Positions 9,715 to 19,896 of a DNA stretch of 64,000 nt are shown one piece after another (the stretch's first letter is position 1; each line of letters opens with the position of its first letter). The position numbers were made by a program, and so were the translations under genes. A model generated the notes under the pieces. That model saw nothing but the letters and a program-made list of their open reading frames with translations. It did not search any database and was not told the origin of the DNA. The DNA is from Blastococcus haudaquaticus (lineage in GTDB: Bacteria; Actinomycetota; Actinomycetes; Mycobacteriales; Geodermatophilaceae): positions 682,001 through 746,000 of the forward strand of contig NZ_OCNK01000002.1 in assembly GCF_900230285.1 (NCBI RefSeq), given 5' to 3'.

Positions 9715-11514
9715 ATGACGCGTTCGGTCGGCACGGCACCGGCTCCTCCCCTGCCCTACCGCGCCCGCCCACCGCAGGTGCTGCTCGGTGTCGGCGCCGT
9801 CCTGTTGGTGAGCGCGGCCGCGACCGTCGCCTCGGCGTACGGCGGCGGCCCCGTCCGGGTGCTGCTCCTCGCCCTCGCCGCGGTCGCCGCCGGTGCGTCA
9901 CTGCGGGCGGCCCGCTCGCGGCTGCGCAGCTCCGAGGAGACCCTCGCCGCCTCGGCCGCGGCGCTCGCCCTCGTCGGCACCGACCTGGGCGGACCCCTGC
10001 TGGGCGCCGCACCCGGCTCCGCCGCGCTGCTCGCCGTCGGGTTCCTGGTCCTGCACCGGGTCGCGCGCACGACGGCCTGCTGGCCGCTCGCCGCGTGGGG
10101 CGCCGGCCAGCTGGCCGTCCTGCGCTCGCTGGACGGCGTGGCGGACGGTCTGCACACCGCCGTCCACCTGGGCGTGGCCCTGGTGGGTCTGGGTGTCGCG
10201 CTGCGCGGACGGCGGGTCGTCGCCCGCATCGCGCTGCTCACCACGGTGCCGTGGTGGCTGGTCGGCGTCGCGGGCGGGTCCGCCAGCGCCTGGACCGACA
10301 CCGGCGCCGAGCGGTGGCTCTCCGCCGGGTTGATGGTCGCTGCCGCCGCCGGGCTGCTGCTGGCGCGGCGGCGTCGGGAGCTGCAGCCGCTGATGGGGCC
10401 CCGGGTCGCGGTACCGGTGTTGGCGGGCGTCGTCGCGGGGGCGGGGGTCACCGGCGCCTTCTCCTCGCTCGGACCGCTGACCATGACGTTGACCGGCTAC
10501 GCGGGCGTGCTCATCGCGAACGCCGCGGCGGCCACGCTGACCGACCGTCGTCGCGAGCTGTTCCTCCCCGTCGCCCTGTCCGCCGGCATCGTCATGGCGC
10601 TGCTCAGCATCGGCCAGCTGGTCGCCCTCGAGCGGTGGTCGGAAATCAGCCTGCTGCTGCTCCTCACCGCGCTGCCGACGGTGCTCGTCGCGGCGAGCCG
10701 TCGCGACGACCGGCCCGTCGCGCTGCCGGTGGCCATCGGCTGCCTGGCCGGGGCGGCGCTGCTCGCGCTGCCCGACGGGTGGTTCGGGCCGGTGGTGGCG
10801 GCCGTGCTGCTGACCGTCCTCTACGGCGTGGCGATGACGGCGGGCGCGGGGCTGGACGCCGCCTCCCGCGGCGCGACGGCCCGGGCCGCCGCCGTCTGCT
10901 CGCTCGCGGTCGCGGTGCTCCTGCGCGCCGCCGACGAGCGGACGACGCTCGCCGTCCTGCTCGCCGTCCAGGGCGTCCTCACCATCAGCTGGGCGTGGCG
11001 GACGCACGTGCCCGGGGAGCCGCTCGACGCGACCTCGTCGCCGGCCTGGCGGGGCGGTGCCGTGCAGCTCGTGGCCGCTGCCTGGTTCTTCGCCGCCGCC
11101 GCCGACCTCGCTGCCGTCGAGTGGTACTCGCTCCCCGCCGCCGCCGGCCTGCTGATCGCCGCCGGCCCGCGGCTGGTGGACGGGCCGTCATGGCCCTCGT
11201 GGGGGCCGGGGCTGCTGACCGCGGCGCTGCCGTCCGCCGTCCTGGCGATCACCACGTCGGACGGCGAACGCGCGGCTGCCGTGCTGATCGCCGCCGCGGC
11301 CGTCCTCGTCATCGGCGCGCGGACCGGCGTCCGTGCTCCGCTGATGGTCGGCGCGGGAACGGCCCTGGCCCTCGGGCTGGGCTTCACCGTGCGGGCGCTC
11401 CCCTGGCCCCTGGCCACCGCGCTGGTCGTGGGCGCGGCGCTGTTGGCCCTCGGCATGCGGCGGGAGCGGTCCCCCGTCGACGGCTTCGGCGCCCGCCTGG
11501 CCGACCTGCGCTGA
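9715..11514 (+). CDS. SCO7613-type polytopic membrane protein (paralogue, no zinc ribbon)
   Basis: About 599 residues, almost entirely hydrophobic helices, starting directly at RPPQVLLGVGAVLLVSAA. The first gene of the pair resumes after its linker with the matching RLSPQQVLLGLGALLVVAAA, and both share the motif TACWPLAA / TATWPLAA further on. The two are therefore tandem paralogues, and this copy lacks the cytoplasmic ribbon. The ATG at 9715 has a strong GGGAGGGAGG ribosome site. Gene spacing of 67 bp suggests co-transcription. The function is unknown; a paired membrane complex is a reasonable guess but not shown. Confidence 0.75.
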   Translation: MTRSVGTAPAPPLPYRARPPQVLLGVGAVLLVSAAATVASAYGGGPVRVLLLALAAVAAGASLRAARSRLRSSEETLAASAAALALVGTDLGGPLLGAAPGSAALLAVGFLVLHRVARTTACWPLAAWGAGQLAVLRSLDGVADGLHTAVHLGVALVGLGVALRGRRVVARIALLTTVPWWLVGVAGGSASAWTDTGAERWLSAGLMVAAAAGLLLARRRRELQPLMGPRVAVPVLAGVVAGAGVTGAFSSLGPLTMTLTGYAGVLIANAAAATLTDRRRELFLPVALSAGIVMALLSIGQLVALERWSEISLLLLLTALPTVLVAASRRDDRPVALPVAIGCLAGAALLALPDGWFGPVVAAVLLTVLYGVAMTAGAGLDAASRGATARAAAVCSLAVAVLLRAADERTTLAVLLAVQGVLTISWAWRTHVPGEPLDATSSPAWRGGAVQLVAAAWFFAAAADLAAVEWYSLPAAAGLLIAAGPRLVDGPSWPSWGPGLLTAALPSAVLAITTSDGERAAAVLIAAAAVLVIGARTGVRAPLMVGAGTALALGLGFTVRALPWPLATALVVGAALLALGMRRERSPVDGFGARLADLR

Positions 11515-11517
11515 CGG

Positions 11518-11988
11518 TCACTCCGTCGCCGCGCGACGCTCGTGGCGCCCGCGGGCGAGAGCGTGGGCGGCGCGGAGGACCTCCTGCACGGCTGCCCCGG
11601 TCCGTGGCGCGGGCTCGACGACCGAGAGCCAGCCGAGCTCCCCGTACACCGGGTGCGCGAACAGGACGTCGACCTCGCTCCGGTCGACCGGCTCCGTGTC
11701 GGGATGATCGCGCGGTCCGCGGCCGGTCCAGCGGCGGAACTCGGCCGTGCCGGCGGCGACGTTCAGGCGGAAGGCACCGGGCCGGTCCAGTCGTGACTCC
11801 CGGTCGTCGGGATAGTCCTTGGTCACGATGGTCGCGAAGGGCTGACCGGGCGGGACGACGCCGTCAGGCGCGTAGTAGAAGAAGACGTCGCCCCAGCTGA
11901 TCTCCGGCGACCCGTCGCCGGCGACCGGCCGAAGGGTGAGCACGCTGCCCAGGTCCTCGAGGAACTCGATGATCTCGTCGAACCGCAT
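11518..11988 (-). CDS. DUF6194 family protein
   Basis: A 156-residue cytosolic protein with the DUF6194 pattern: an N-terminal FDEIIEFLEDLGSVLTLRP, then SWGDVFFYYAPDG, TIVTKDYPDD, and a C-terminal HPVYGELGWLSVVEP. The family's function is not established; the fold resembles small ligand-handling DUFs of actinobacteria. The ATG at 11988 begins the conserved domain; an upstream ATG at 12009 would abut the divergent MerR start. It is transcribed away from the MerR gene from a very short shared region, which suggests control by that regulator. Confidence 0.7.
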   Translation of the reverse strand: MRFDEIIEFLEDLGSVLTLRPVAGDGSPEISWGDVFFYYAPDGVVPPGQPFATIVTKDYPDDRESRLDRPGAFRLNVAAGTAEFRRWTGRGPRDHPDTEPVDRSEVDVLFAHPVYGELGWLSVVEPAPRTGAAVQEVLRAAHALARGRHERRAATE

Positions 11989-12000
11989 GGGTTCCAGCGT

Positions 12001-12009
12001 TACATTCAT
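12001..12009. promoter_or_regulatory. Shared DUF6194/MerR divergent control region
   Basis: The 30 bp around the two divergent start codons contains TACATT (plus strand, 12001-12006), which can serve as a -10 box for the MerR gene with a GTG 9 nt on at 12016. It also holds an ACAT-TC-ATGT interrupted dyad at 12002-12011. MerR proteins bind dyads in this position. This is a candidate operator, seen by eye only. Confidence 0.35.
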
Positions 12010-12780
12010 GTGCTTGTGGAGACTTCTGCGGCCGAGGCCCGCGTGAGGGGCGCCCGAAGTCGCAAGTCGCCCCTCCGGACCGTGGACGTCGCACGGCAGG
12101 CCGGCTACTCGGTCCAGCAGATCCGGGACCTGGAGCACGACGGTGTCCTGCCGCCGGCCGAGCGCACGCCGGCGGGCTACCGGGCCTACTCCGGCCGGCA
12201 CGTCGACGCGGCACTGGCCTACCGGGTACTGGCCGTCGGGGCGGGCACAGCCGACGCCAAGCGGCTGATGCGCACCGCCCACTGCGACCCGATCGGGCTG
12301 CTGGCTGCGCTGGACGACGTCCACGCCCGGCTGCACGTCGAGCGGCGCGAGCTGGCACTCGCCCGTGCGGCCGCCGGGGCGATCGCCACCGAACCGATCG
12401 ACGACCCACGCCCGTCGGACTCGATGACCATCTCGGAGCTGGCGGCGGCACTGGGCATCCGGCCGTCCACGTTGCGCCACTGGGATGCCGAGGGATTGGT
12501 GACGCCCCGCCGATCGGCCGCCCGGAGCACCCGCACGTACTCACCGGCCGACGTCCGGGACGCGCGGCTCGTCCACCAGCTGCGGAGGGCGGGGTACCGC
12601 ATCGAGCCCCTGCGCGCGCTCGTGCCGCAGCTCCGGGACCCCGGACGGCGGGACGACCTCCTGGACGTGCTGAGCTCCCGCGCCACCGACATCGACCGCC
12701 GATCCCGCGCCCTCGTGCGCGCCGCCGCCGTGCTCGACCGGATGCTCGACGCGAGCGGCCAGGACCCGGCCGGGGGCTAG
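12010..12780 (+). CDS. MerR-family regulator with two HTH domains (TioE-like)
   Basis: A 256-residue protein that carries two MerR-type winged HTH domains. The first, about residues 23-75, includes TVDVARQAGYSVQQIRDLE and a wing GYRAYSGRHVDAAL. The second, about 139-200, includes TISELAAALGIRPSTLRHW, an EGLVTPRR turn and TRTYSPADVRDARL. A helical segment follows and could act as sensor or dimerisation region. The duplicated-HTH layout is that of the TioE-like actinobacterial group, named from thiocoraline clusters. No metal-binding cysteines are seen at the C-terminus, so a drug or redox ligand is likelier than a metal. The start is GTG at 12010 or GTG at 12016. Confidence 0.75.
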   Translation: MLVETSAAEARVRGARSRKSPLRTVDVARQAGYSVQQIRDLEHDGVLPPAERTPAGYRAYSGRHVDAALAYRVLAVGAGTADAKRLMRTAHCDPIGLLAALDDVHARLHVERRELALARAAAGAIATEPIDDPRPSDSMTISELAAALGIRPSTLRHWDAEGLVTPRRSAARSTRTYSPADVRDARLVHQLRRAGYRIEPLRALVPQLRDPGRRDDLLDVLSSRATDIDRRSRALVRAAAVLDRMLDASGQDPAGG

Positions 12781-12801
12781 GTCGGCTGCCACGATGCCCG
12801 C

Positions 12802-13428
12802 GTGGACACTTACGCGGAGATCGCCGACGAGCGTCGCAGTCTCGCTGACGCGCTCTCGGGACTGACGGGCGAACAGCAGGCGACGCGGAGCCTGTGCAGC
12901 GCATGGAGCGTGCACGACGTGGTCGCGCACCTCGTCGTGCCGCTGGAAGTGGGCATGCCGAGGTTCGCGGTGGCCATGCTCGTGTGCCGCGGCAACTTCG
13001 ACCGGGCGAACGTCCGGCTGGCCCGCGAGCAGGCGCGCCGCCCCTTCGGCGACCTGCTCGAGGTGCTGCGCCGGAAGGCCGACTCGCGGTTCACCCCGCC
13101 CGGCTCAGGCCCCGAGGCGCCGCTGACCGACCTGCTCGTGCACGGCCTGGACATCCGCTGGCCACTGGGGCTGCCGCGTGAGATTCCCGAGCAGCGGCTG
13201 CAGGCGTCGCTGGCGTACCTGACCGCCGCTCCGGTCGGTGGCGTCGTCCCGAAGGGCGCACTCGACGGCTTGCGACTGGCGGCGACGGACATCGGCTGGG
13301 CTCACGGCAGCGGTCCCACCGTGAGCGGCACCGCCGAGGCGCTGCTGCTGGCGATCACCGGCCGGACGGCCGCACTCGACCACCTCAGCGGCGACGGCGT
13401 ACCGACGTTGCGCGGCCGCCTGGCCTGA
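12802..13428 (+). CDS. Maleylpyruvate isomerase family mycothiol-dependent enzyme
   Basis: A 208-residue DinB/MDMPI-fold protein. The N-terminal four-helix domain shows CSAWSVHDVVAHL with the first metal-ligand His, and a later DLLVHGLDIRWPLG supplies the matching His region. The family uses mycothiol, the actinobacterial thiol, for isomerisation or thiol transfer at a divalent metal. The exact substrate is unknown. The GTG start at 12802 lies 22 bp after the MerR gene stop, so the two may share a transcript and a common inducer. Confidence 0.75.
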   Translation: MDTYAEIADERRSLADALSGLTGEQQATRSLCSAWSVHDVVAHLVVPLEVGMPRFAVAMLVCRGNFDRANVRLAREQARRPFGDLLEVLRRKADSRFTPPGSGPEAPLTDLLVHGLDIRWPLGLPREIPEQRLQASLAYLTAAPVGGVVPKGALDGLRLAATDIGWAHGSGPTVSGTAEALLLAITGRTAALDHLSGDGVPTLRGRLA

Positions 13429-13482
13429 TGGGCCCAGCGCGGTGCCGAGCCCGCTCCACCCCCGGGGTGCGATGGCCCTGCA

Positions 13483-13700
13483 GCGGACATCTCGCGCACC
13501 GGAATGTCCGCGTGGGGGACGTCGTGGAGGGGCGATGCGACGAGGACGGAGTCCAGCACTCCGGGCTCGTGGCCGATCCGGTCGGCCAGCGCAGCCAGGA
13601 AACGCGCGCCGAGGGGTCCCGCGATCGGATCGGGCGCGACGGCCTCGATCACCCACGCCGGGTCGACGTCGCCCGCGACCACGTGCCACGCCCTCCCGCC
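13483..13700 (-). pseudogene. Remnant of an unidentified gene (possible N-terminal fragment)
   Basis: On the minus strand a protein-like stretch reads GDVDPAWVIEAVAPDPIAG, ARFLAALADRIG and GVLDSVLVASPLHD, with good Ala/Asp/Val balance for an actinobacterial protein. It then runs without a stop into the antisense of the maleylpyruvate isomerase gene, where it loses its protein character. It may be the leftover of an acetyltransferase-like or other gene cut at its 3' side. I cannot name the family with confidence. Confidence 0.25.
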
Positions 13701-13707
13701 GACGACG

Positions 13708-13737
13708 ACTGCCCGCGCCCCGAGGGGCGCGGGCAGT
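13708..13737. terminator. Strong hairpin ending the suf operon
   Basis: A perfect 14-bp inverted repeat (13708-13721 with 13724-13737, two-base centre) lies about 60 bp beyond the sufT stop codon, just past dispersed repeat copy 1. It is symmetric, so it could also stop any plus-strand transcription from the isomerase gene. Confidence 0.65.
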
Positions 13738-13739
13738 TC

Positions 13740-13797
13740 GGCCCCTTGCAGGGGCCCACCGCGAGCTTGCGAGCGGTGGGGGGCCAGGGGTCCTCTG
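13740..13797 (-). repeat. Dispersed stop-codon-proximal hairpin element, copy 1
   Basis: GC-rich element that starts directly after the sufT stop codon. Read on the gene strand it has AGGACCCC near the 5' end, an inner stem CCCACCGC...GCGGTGGG with a loop of about 10 nt, and a 3' arm containing AAGGGGCC. The same layout and orientation recurs at 34290-34347 after secG and 39823-39878 after whiA. The 3' arm of this copy can also fold on itself (GGCCCCT-TGC-AGGGGCC). Confidence 0.75.
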
Positions 13798-14178
13798 TCA
13801 GACGCGGAAGCCGAGTGCGCGGAGCTGCTCGCGACCGTCGTCGGTGATCTTGTCCGGGCCCCACGGCGGCATCCAGACCCAGTTGATCCGGATGTCGTCG
13901 ACGAGGCCGGGCCCGGGGCCGCCGGTGAGCGCCTGGCGGGCCTGGTCCTCGATGACGTCGGTGAGCGGGCAGGCCGCCGACGTCAGCGTCATGTCGATGA
14001 TCGCGACGTTGCTGTCGTCGACGTCGAGGCCGTAGACGAGGCCCAGGTCGACGACGTTGACGCCCAGCTCGGGGTCGACCACGTCGCGCATGGCCTCTTC
14101 GAGGTCCTCGATGAGCGCCGACTTGTAGGCGGGCAGCTCGGCGGGGGTCTCGTCGGTGGTGGTCTGGTTCTCGGTCAT
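13798..14178 (-). CDS. sufT: SufT-like metal-sulfur cluster assembly factor (DUF59/MIP18 family)
   Basis: A 126-residue protein with a variable acidic N-terminus and a DUF59 domain: DPELGVNVVDLGLVYGL, then MTLTSAACPLTDVIEDQ with the conserved cysteine. These proteins assist Fe-S cluster maturation and target delivery. As the last gene of the suf operon, overlapping sufU by ATGA (14175-14178), it fits the usual actinobacterial SufT position. The ATG at 14178 is preferred to the longer open frame because it overlaps exactly. Dispersed repeat copy 1 and a strong terminator follow. Confidence 0.85.
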   Translation of the reverse strand: MTENQTTTDETPAELPAYKSALIEDLEEAMRDVVDPELGVNVVDLGLVYGLDVDDSNVAIIDMTLTSAACPLTDVIEDQARQALTGGPGPGLVDDIRINWVWMPPWGPDKITDDGREQLRALGFRV

Positions 14179-14627
14179 GCGGGGCCTCCCCAGGCTCGGG
14201 CGGACGCGTCCTTCAACGCCATCCAGCTCATCAGCGCGCACTTGATGCGCGCGGGGTACTTCGACACACCGGCGAACGCGACGGCGTCCTCCAGCTCGTC
14301 CTCGAGCTTCTCGGCGACCGACGGGTCGCCCTTGGCCTGCATCAGGGTCATGAAGTGCTCGCCGGCCTCCAGCGCCTGCGGCACCGTCTTGCCGAGCACC
14401 AGGTCGTACATCGCCGACACCGAGGCCTGGCTGATCGAGCAGCCCATGCCCTCGTAGGAGACGTCGGCGATCGTGTCGCCCTCCAGGTGCAGGCGCAGCG
14501 TCACCTCGTCACCGCAGGTCGGGTTGACGTGGTGCACCTCGGCCTCGAACGGCTCGCGCAGACCGCGGCCGTGCGGGTTCTTGTAGTGGTCCAGGATGAT
14601 CTCCTGGTACATGTTCTCCAGCTGCAT
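14175..14627 (-). CDS. sufU: SufU Fe-S cluster assembly / sulfur-relay protein
   Basis: A 150-residue U-type protein with the three conserved cysteines C38 (in NPTCGD, with D40), C63 (GMGCSIS) and C130 (IKCALM). In Gram-positive systems SufU holds Zn through these residues and takes sulfur from SufS to pass to the SufBCD scaffold. Its ATG at 14627 is 13 nt after the sufS stop, and its 3' end overlaps sufT. Length and residues are typical; nothing odd is seen. Confidence 0.95.
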   Translation of the reverse strand: MQLENMYQEIILDHYKNPHGRGLREPFEAEVHHVNPTCGDEVTLRLHLEGDTIADVSYEGMGCSISQASVSAMYDLVLGKTVPQALEAGEHFMTLMQAKGDPSVAEKLEDELEDAVAFAGVSKYPARIKCALMSWMALKDASARAWGGPA

Positions 14628-14640
14628 CAGCGGCTCGACC

Positions 14641-16763
<2,123 letters not shown>

Positions 16764-16772
16764 TTTCGCTCC

Positions 16773-17126
16773 TCAGTTGCTGGCCGCGGCGGGGAGGGAG
16801 TCGTCGATCGCAACGTCGACGAACACGTCCTCCCCCTCGACGCGGACCGGGTAGACGGACACCGGGTCGGTGGCCGGCAGGTTGGTGGGCTCGCCGGTGC
16901 GCAGGTCGAAGCACGACCCGTGCAGCCAGCACTCGATGGTCGGGGCGCCGCGGAACTCCTCCACGTCACCCTCCGACAGCGGGACCTCGGCGTGCGAGCA
17001 GAGGTCCTCGATCGCGTAGACGTTCCCCTCGAACCGGACGACGGCGATGTCGACGTCGTCCAGCTCCACCCGGAGCGAACCGGGCTCCTGGACGTCCTTC
17101 AGCGAACAGACCTTCTCGAACGTCAC
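16773..17126 (-). CDS. Rieske-type [2Fe-2S] ferredoxin in the suf operon
   Basis: A 117-residue Rieske ferredoxin with cluster ligands C43-x-H45 (LCSHA) and C66-x2-H69 (CWLHG). It resembles the ferredoxin subunit of non-heme dioxygenases, but no oxygenase gene is nearby. Its place between sufD and sufC, overlapping sufD by ATGA (17123-17126), is conserved in many actinobacteria. That points to an electron-supply or cluster-carrying role in Fe-S assembly. The exact role is inference. Confidence 0.92.
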   Translation of the reverse strand: MTFEKVCSLKDVQEPGSLRVELDDVDIAVVRFEGNVYAIEDLCSHAEVPLSEGDVEEFRGAPTIECWLHGSCFDLRTGEPTNLPATDPVSVYPVRVEGEDVFVDVAIDDSLPAAASN

Positions 17127-18460
17127 GCGGGGACCTCCTGCTCCTCCAGGCCGGGGAGCGCGCCGAGACGGGTCTCGATGGTGCGCATCAGCCGGTCCTG
17201 CAGGGCGTCGATCCCGATGTGCTGGACGACGTCGGCGAAGAAGCCGCGGACGACCAGACGACGCGCGGTCTCGGCGTCGATGCCGCGCGAGCAGAGGTAG
17301 AACAGCTGCTCGTCGTCGAACCGGCCGGTGGCGCTGGCGTGGCCGGCGCCGACGATCTCGCCGGTCTCGATCTCCAGGTTCGGGACGGAGTCGGCCCGAG
17401 CGCCGTCGGTGAGCACCAGGTTGCGGTTCAGCTCGTAGGTCTCGGTGCCGGTCGCGGTCGGCCGGATGCGGACGTCGCCGATCCAGACCGTGCGCGCCTC
17501 CTCGCCCTGCAGCGCGCCCTTGTAGAGGACGTTGCTGCGGCAGTTCGGAACCGCGTGGTCGACCCAGAGCCGGTGCTCCTGGTGCTGGGTCTCGTCGGCG
17601 AAGTAGACGCCGAAGAGCTCCGCGGTGCCGCCGGGTCCGGTGTACTGCACGTTGCTGACCAGGCGGACGAGGTCGCCGCCGAGGGTGACCACGACCTGCT
17701 TGAAGGTGGCGTCGCGGCCGACGACGGCGTCGTACTGACCGCCGTGCAGCGCGCCGGGGGCCCAGTCCTGGACGGAGACGAGCGTGACCTGCGCGCTGTC
17801 ACCGACGAGCACGGAGACGCCGCCGGAGTAGCGGGCGAGGCCGGTGTGGTCCAGGACGACGGTGGCCTTCGCGAAGGCACCCACCTCGATGACCAGCTGG
17901 CCCCACACGACGTCGTCACCGCCGGTCCCCGCGAGACCGAGCACGACCGGGCGGTCGAGCTGGGCCTCCTGCGGGACGCGGACGACAGCGGCGCCGCCAC
18001 TGCGCTGACGGGTCAGCGCGGCGAGCCGGTCGGCCGGCTCGGGCAGGCCCTTGAGCAGCGGGTCACCGGCCTCGACGCTGGTCAGCTCGACGCCCTCGGG
18101 CAGGTCGGACGTCCAGGTGAGGTGTGCGTCGGAGGCGGCGCCGTTCAGCAGGAGCCCGACCCGCTTCATCGGCGTGAAGCGCCACGTCTCCTCGCGACCG
18201 GTCGGCACGCCGAAGGCGTCCGGATCGGTGGAGGTGAACCGCTCCGCCGGGGAACCCGTCGGCGCCGGGCCACCGTGCGAGTGCGCCCCGGGGGTCGCCT
18301 GACCGGCGGTACCGGTGCCTTCGGCCGGGGTGGTCGGCGGGCCGGCCTGCGCACCCACGCCCGGAGCGAAGAGCTCCGAGGCGAGGGTGCTCGGCTGGGT
18401 GGTGAGGTCGGTCGTACCGGTGGGGGGGCTGGGCTGGGACGGGAGAGAGCTGGCAGCCAT
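17123..18460 (-). CDS. sufD: Fe-S assembly scaffold protein SufD
   Basis: A 445-residue SufB/SufD-family protein. The N-terminal about 70 residues are a low-complexity Pro/Gly/Thr tail (PAEGTGTAGQATPGAHSHGG region), longer than usual. The beta-helix core follows with GHASATGRFDDEQLFYLCSRG near the C-terminus. SufD pairs with SufB and SufC to form the scaffold complex. The start overlaps the sufB stop by one base (18460). The disordered N-terminal tail is the only unusual point. Confidence 0.95.
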   Translation of the reverse strand: MAASSLPSQPSPPTGTTDLTTQPSTLASELFAPGVGAQAGPPTTPAEGTGTAGQATPGAHSHGGPAPTGSPAERFTSTDPDAFGVPTGREETWRFTPMKRVGLLLNGAASDAHLTWTSDLPEGVELTSVEAGDPLLKGLPEPADRLAALTRQRSGGAAVVRVPQEAQLDRPVVLGLAGTGGDDVVWGQLVIEVGAFAKATVVLDHTGLARYSGGVSVLVGDSAQVTLVSVQDWAPGALHGGQYDAVVGRDATFKQVVVTLGGDLVRLVSNVQYTGPGGTAELFGVYFADETQHQEHRLWVDHAVPNCRSNVLYKGALQGEEARTVWIGDVRIRPTATGTETYELNRNLVLTDGARADSVPNLEIETGEIVGAGHASATGRFDDEQLFYLCSRGIDAETARRLVVRGFFADVVQHIGIDALQDRLMRTIETRLGALPGLEEQEVPA

Positions 18461-19896
18461 CAGCCGACGGCACCTTCCATCTGCAGCTCGATGAGCCGGT
18501 TGAGCTCGAGGGCGTACTCCATGGGCAGCTCGCGGGCGATCGGCTCGACGAACCCGCGCACCACCATGGCCATGGCCTCGTCCTCGGAGAGACCGCGGCT
18601 CATCAGGTAGAAGAGCTGGTCGTCGCTGACGCGGGAGACCGTCGCCTCGTGGCCCATGGCCACGTCGTCCTCACGGACGTCGACGTAGGGGTAGGTGTCC
18701 GAGCGGCTGATCGTGTCGACGAGCAGGGCGTCGCACTTGACCGTCGACTTGGAGCCGTAGGCGCCCTCGTCGATCTGCACCAGACCGCGATAGGACGTGC
18801 GGCCGCCGCCACGGGCGACCGACTTCGACACGATGGTCGAGGAGGTGTGCGGTGCGGCGTGCACCATCTTGGCGCCGGCGTCCTGGTGCTGACCCTCGCC
18901 CGCGAAGGCGATGGAGAGGACCTCGCCCTTGGCGTGCTCTCCGGTCATCCAGACGGCCGGGTACTTCATCGTCACCTTGGAGCCCAGGTTTCCGTCGACC
19001 CACTCCATGGTCGCGCCCTCGTGGGCCACGGCCCGCTTGGTGACCAGGTTGTAGACGTTGTTCGACCAGTTCTGGATGGTCGTGTACCGGCAGCGCGCGT
19101 TCTTCTTGACGATGATCTCGACGACCGCGGAGTGCAGCGAGTCGCTCTTGTAGATCGGCGCGGTGCAGCCCTCGACGTAGTGCACGTAGGCGCCCTCGTC
19201 GACGATGATCAGCGTGCGCTCGAACTGGCCCATGTTCTCGGTGTTGATCCGGAAGTAGGCCTGGAGCGGGATGTCGACGTGCACGCCCTTCGGCACGTAG
19301 ATGAACGAGCCGCCCGACCAGGTCGCGGTGTTCAGCGCGGCGAACTTGTTGTCGCCGGACGGGATCACCGAGCCGAAGTACTCCTGGAAGATCTCCGGGT
19401 GCTCCTTCAGGGCGGAGTCGGTGTCCAGGAAGATGACGCCCTGGTCCTCGAGCTCCTTCTGGATCTGGTGGTAGACGACCTCGGACTCGTACTGCGCGGC
19501 CACACCGGAGACGAGCCGCTGCTTCTCCGCCTCGGGGATGCCCAGCCGGTCGTAGGTGTTCTTGATGTCCTCGGGCAGGTCCTCCCACGAGGCGGCCTGC
19601 GCCTCGGTGGACCGCACGAAGTACTTGATGTTCTGGAAGTCGATGCCGGAGAGGTCCGAGCCCCAGTCGGGCATCGGCTTGCGCCCGAACAGCTTGAGCG
19701 CCTTGAGGCGGCGCTCGAGCATCCACTCGGGCTCGTTCTTGCGGCGGGAGATGTCGCGGACGACGTCCTCGTCGATGCCGCGACGGGCGGAGGCACCGGC
19801 GACGTCGGCGTCAGCCCAGCCGTACTCGTAACGGCCGAGCGCGTCGATCTGCTCGTCCTGCGTCAAGGGCACGGCGGGCTGCTGGGTGCTGGTCAT
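18460..19896 (-). CDS. sufB: Fe-S assembly scaffold protein SufB
   Basis: A 478-residue scaffold protein on which clusters are built. The SufBD core shows [32 protein letters not shown] (conserved core cysteine) and [21 protein letters not shown] near the C-terminus. Length is normal for an intein-free SufB; mycobacterial inteins at this gene are absent here. The ATG at 19896 overlaps the sufR stop (ATGA). It is the first structural gene of the operon. Confidence 0.97.
   Translation of the reverse strand: MTSTQQPAVPLTQDEQIDALGRYEYGWADADVAGASARRGIDEDVVRDISRRKNEPEWMLERRLKALKLFGRKPMPDWGSDLSGIDFQNIKYFVRSTEAQAASWEDLPEDIKNTYDRLGIPEAEKQRLVSGVAAQYESEVVYHQIQKELEDQGVIFLDTDSALKEHPEIFQEYFGSVIPSGDNKFAALNTATWSGGSFIYVPKGVHVDIPLQAYFRINTENMGQFERTLIIVDEGAYVHYVEGCTAPIYKSDSLHSAVVEIIVKKNARCRYTTIQNWSNNVYNLVTKRAVAHEGATMEWVDGNLGSKVTMKYPAVWMTGEHAKGEVLSIAFAGEGQHQDAGAKMVHAAPHTSSTIVSKSVARGGGRTSYRGLVQIDEGAYGSKSTVKCDALLVDTISRSDTYPYVDVREDDVAMGHEATVSRVSDDQLFYLMSRGLSEDEAMAMVVRGFVEPIARELPMEYALELNRLIELQMEGAVG

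Noticed and set aside
7410-9734. Very long antisense open frame opposite the SCO7613-type gene
   Set aside because: It is a GC-rich shadow frame: Arg/Gly/Glu-rich composition, no motif, and the plus strand encodes clear membrane helices with a CxxC ribbon.
18460-19896. Possible intein in sufB
   Set aside because: The protein is 478 residues without splice motifs, the normal size of an intein-free SufB.
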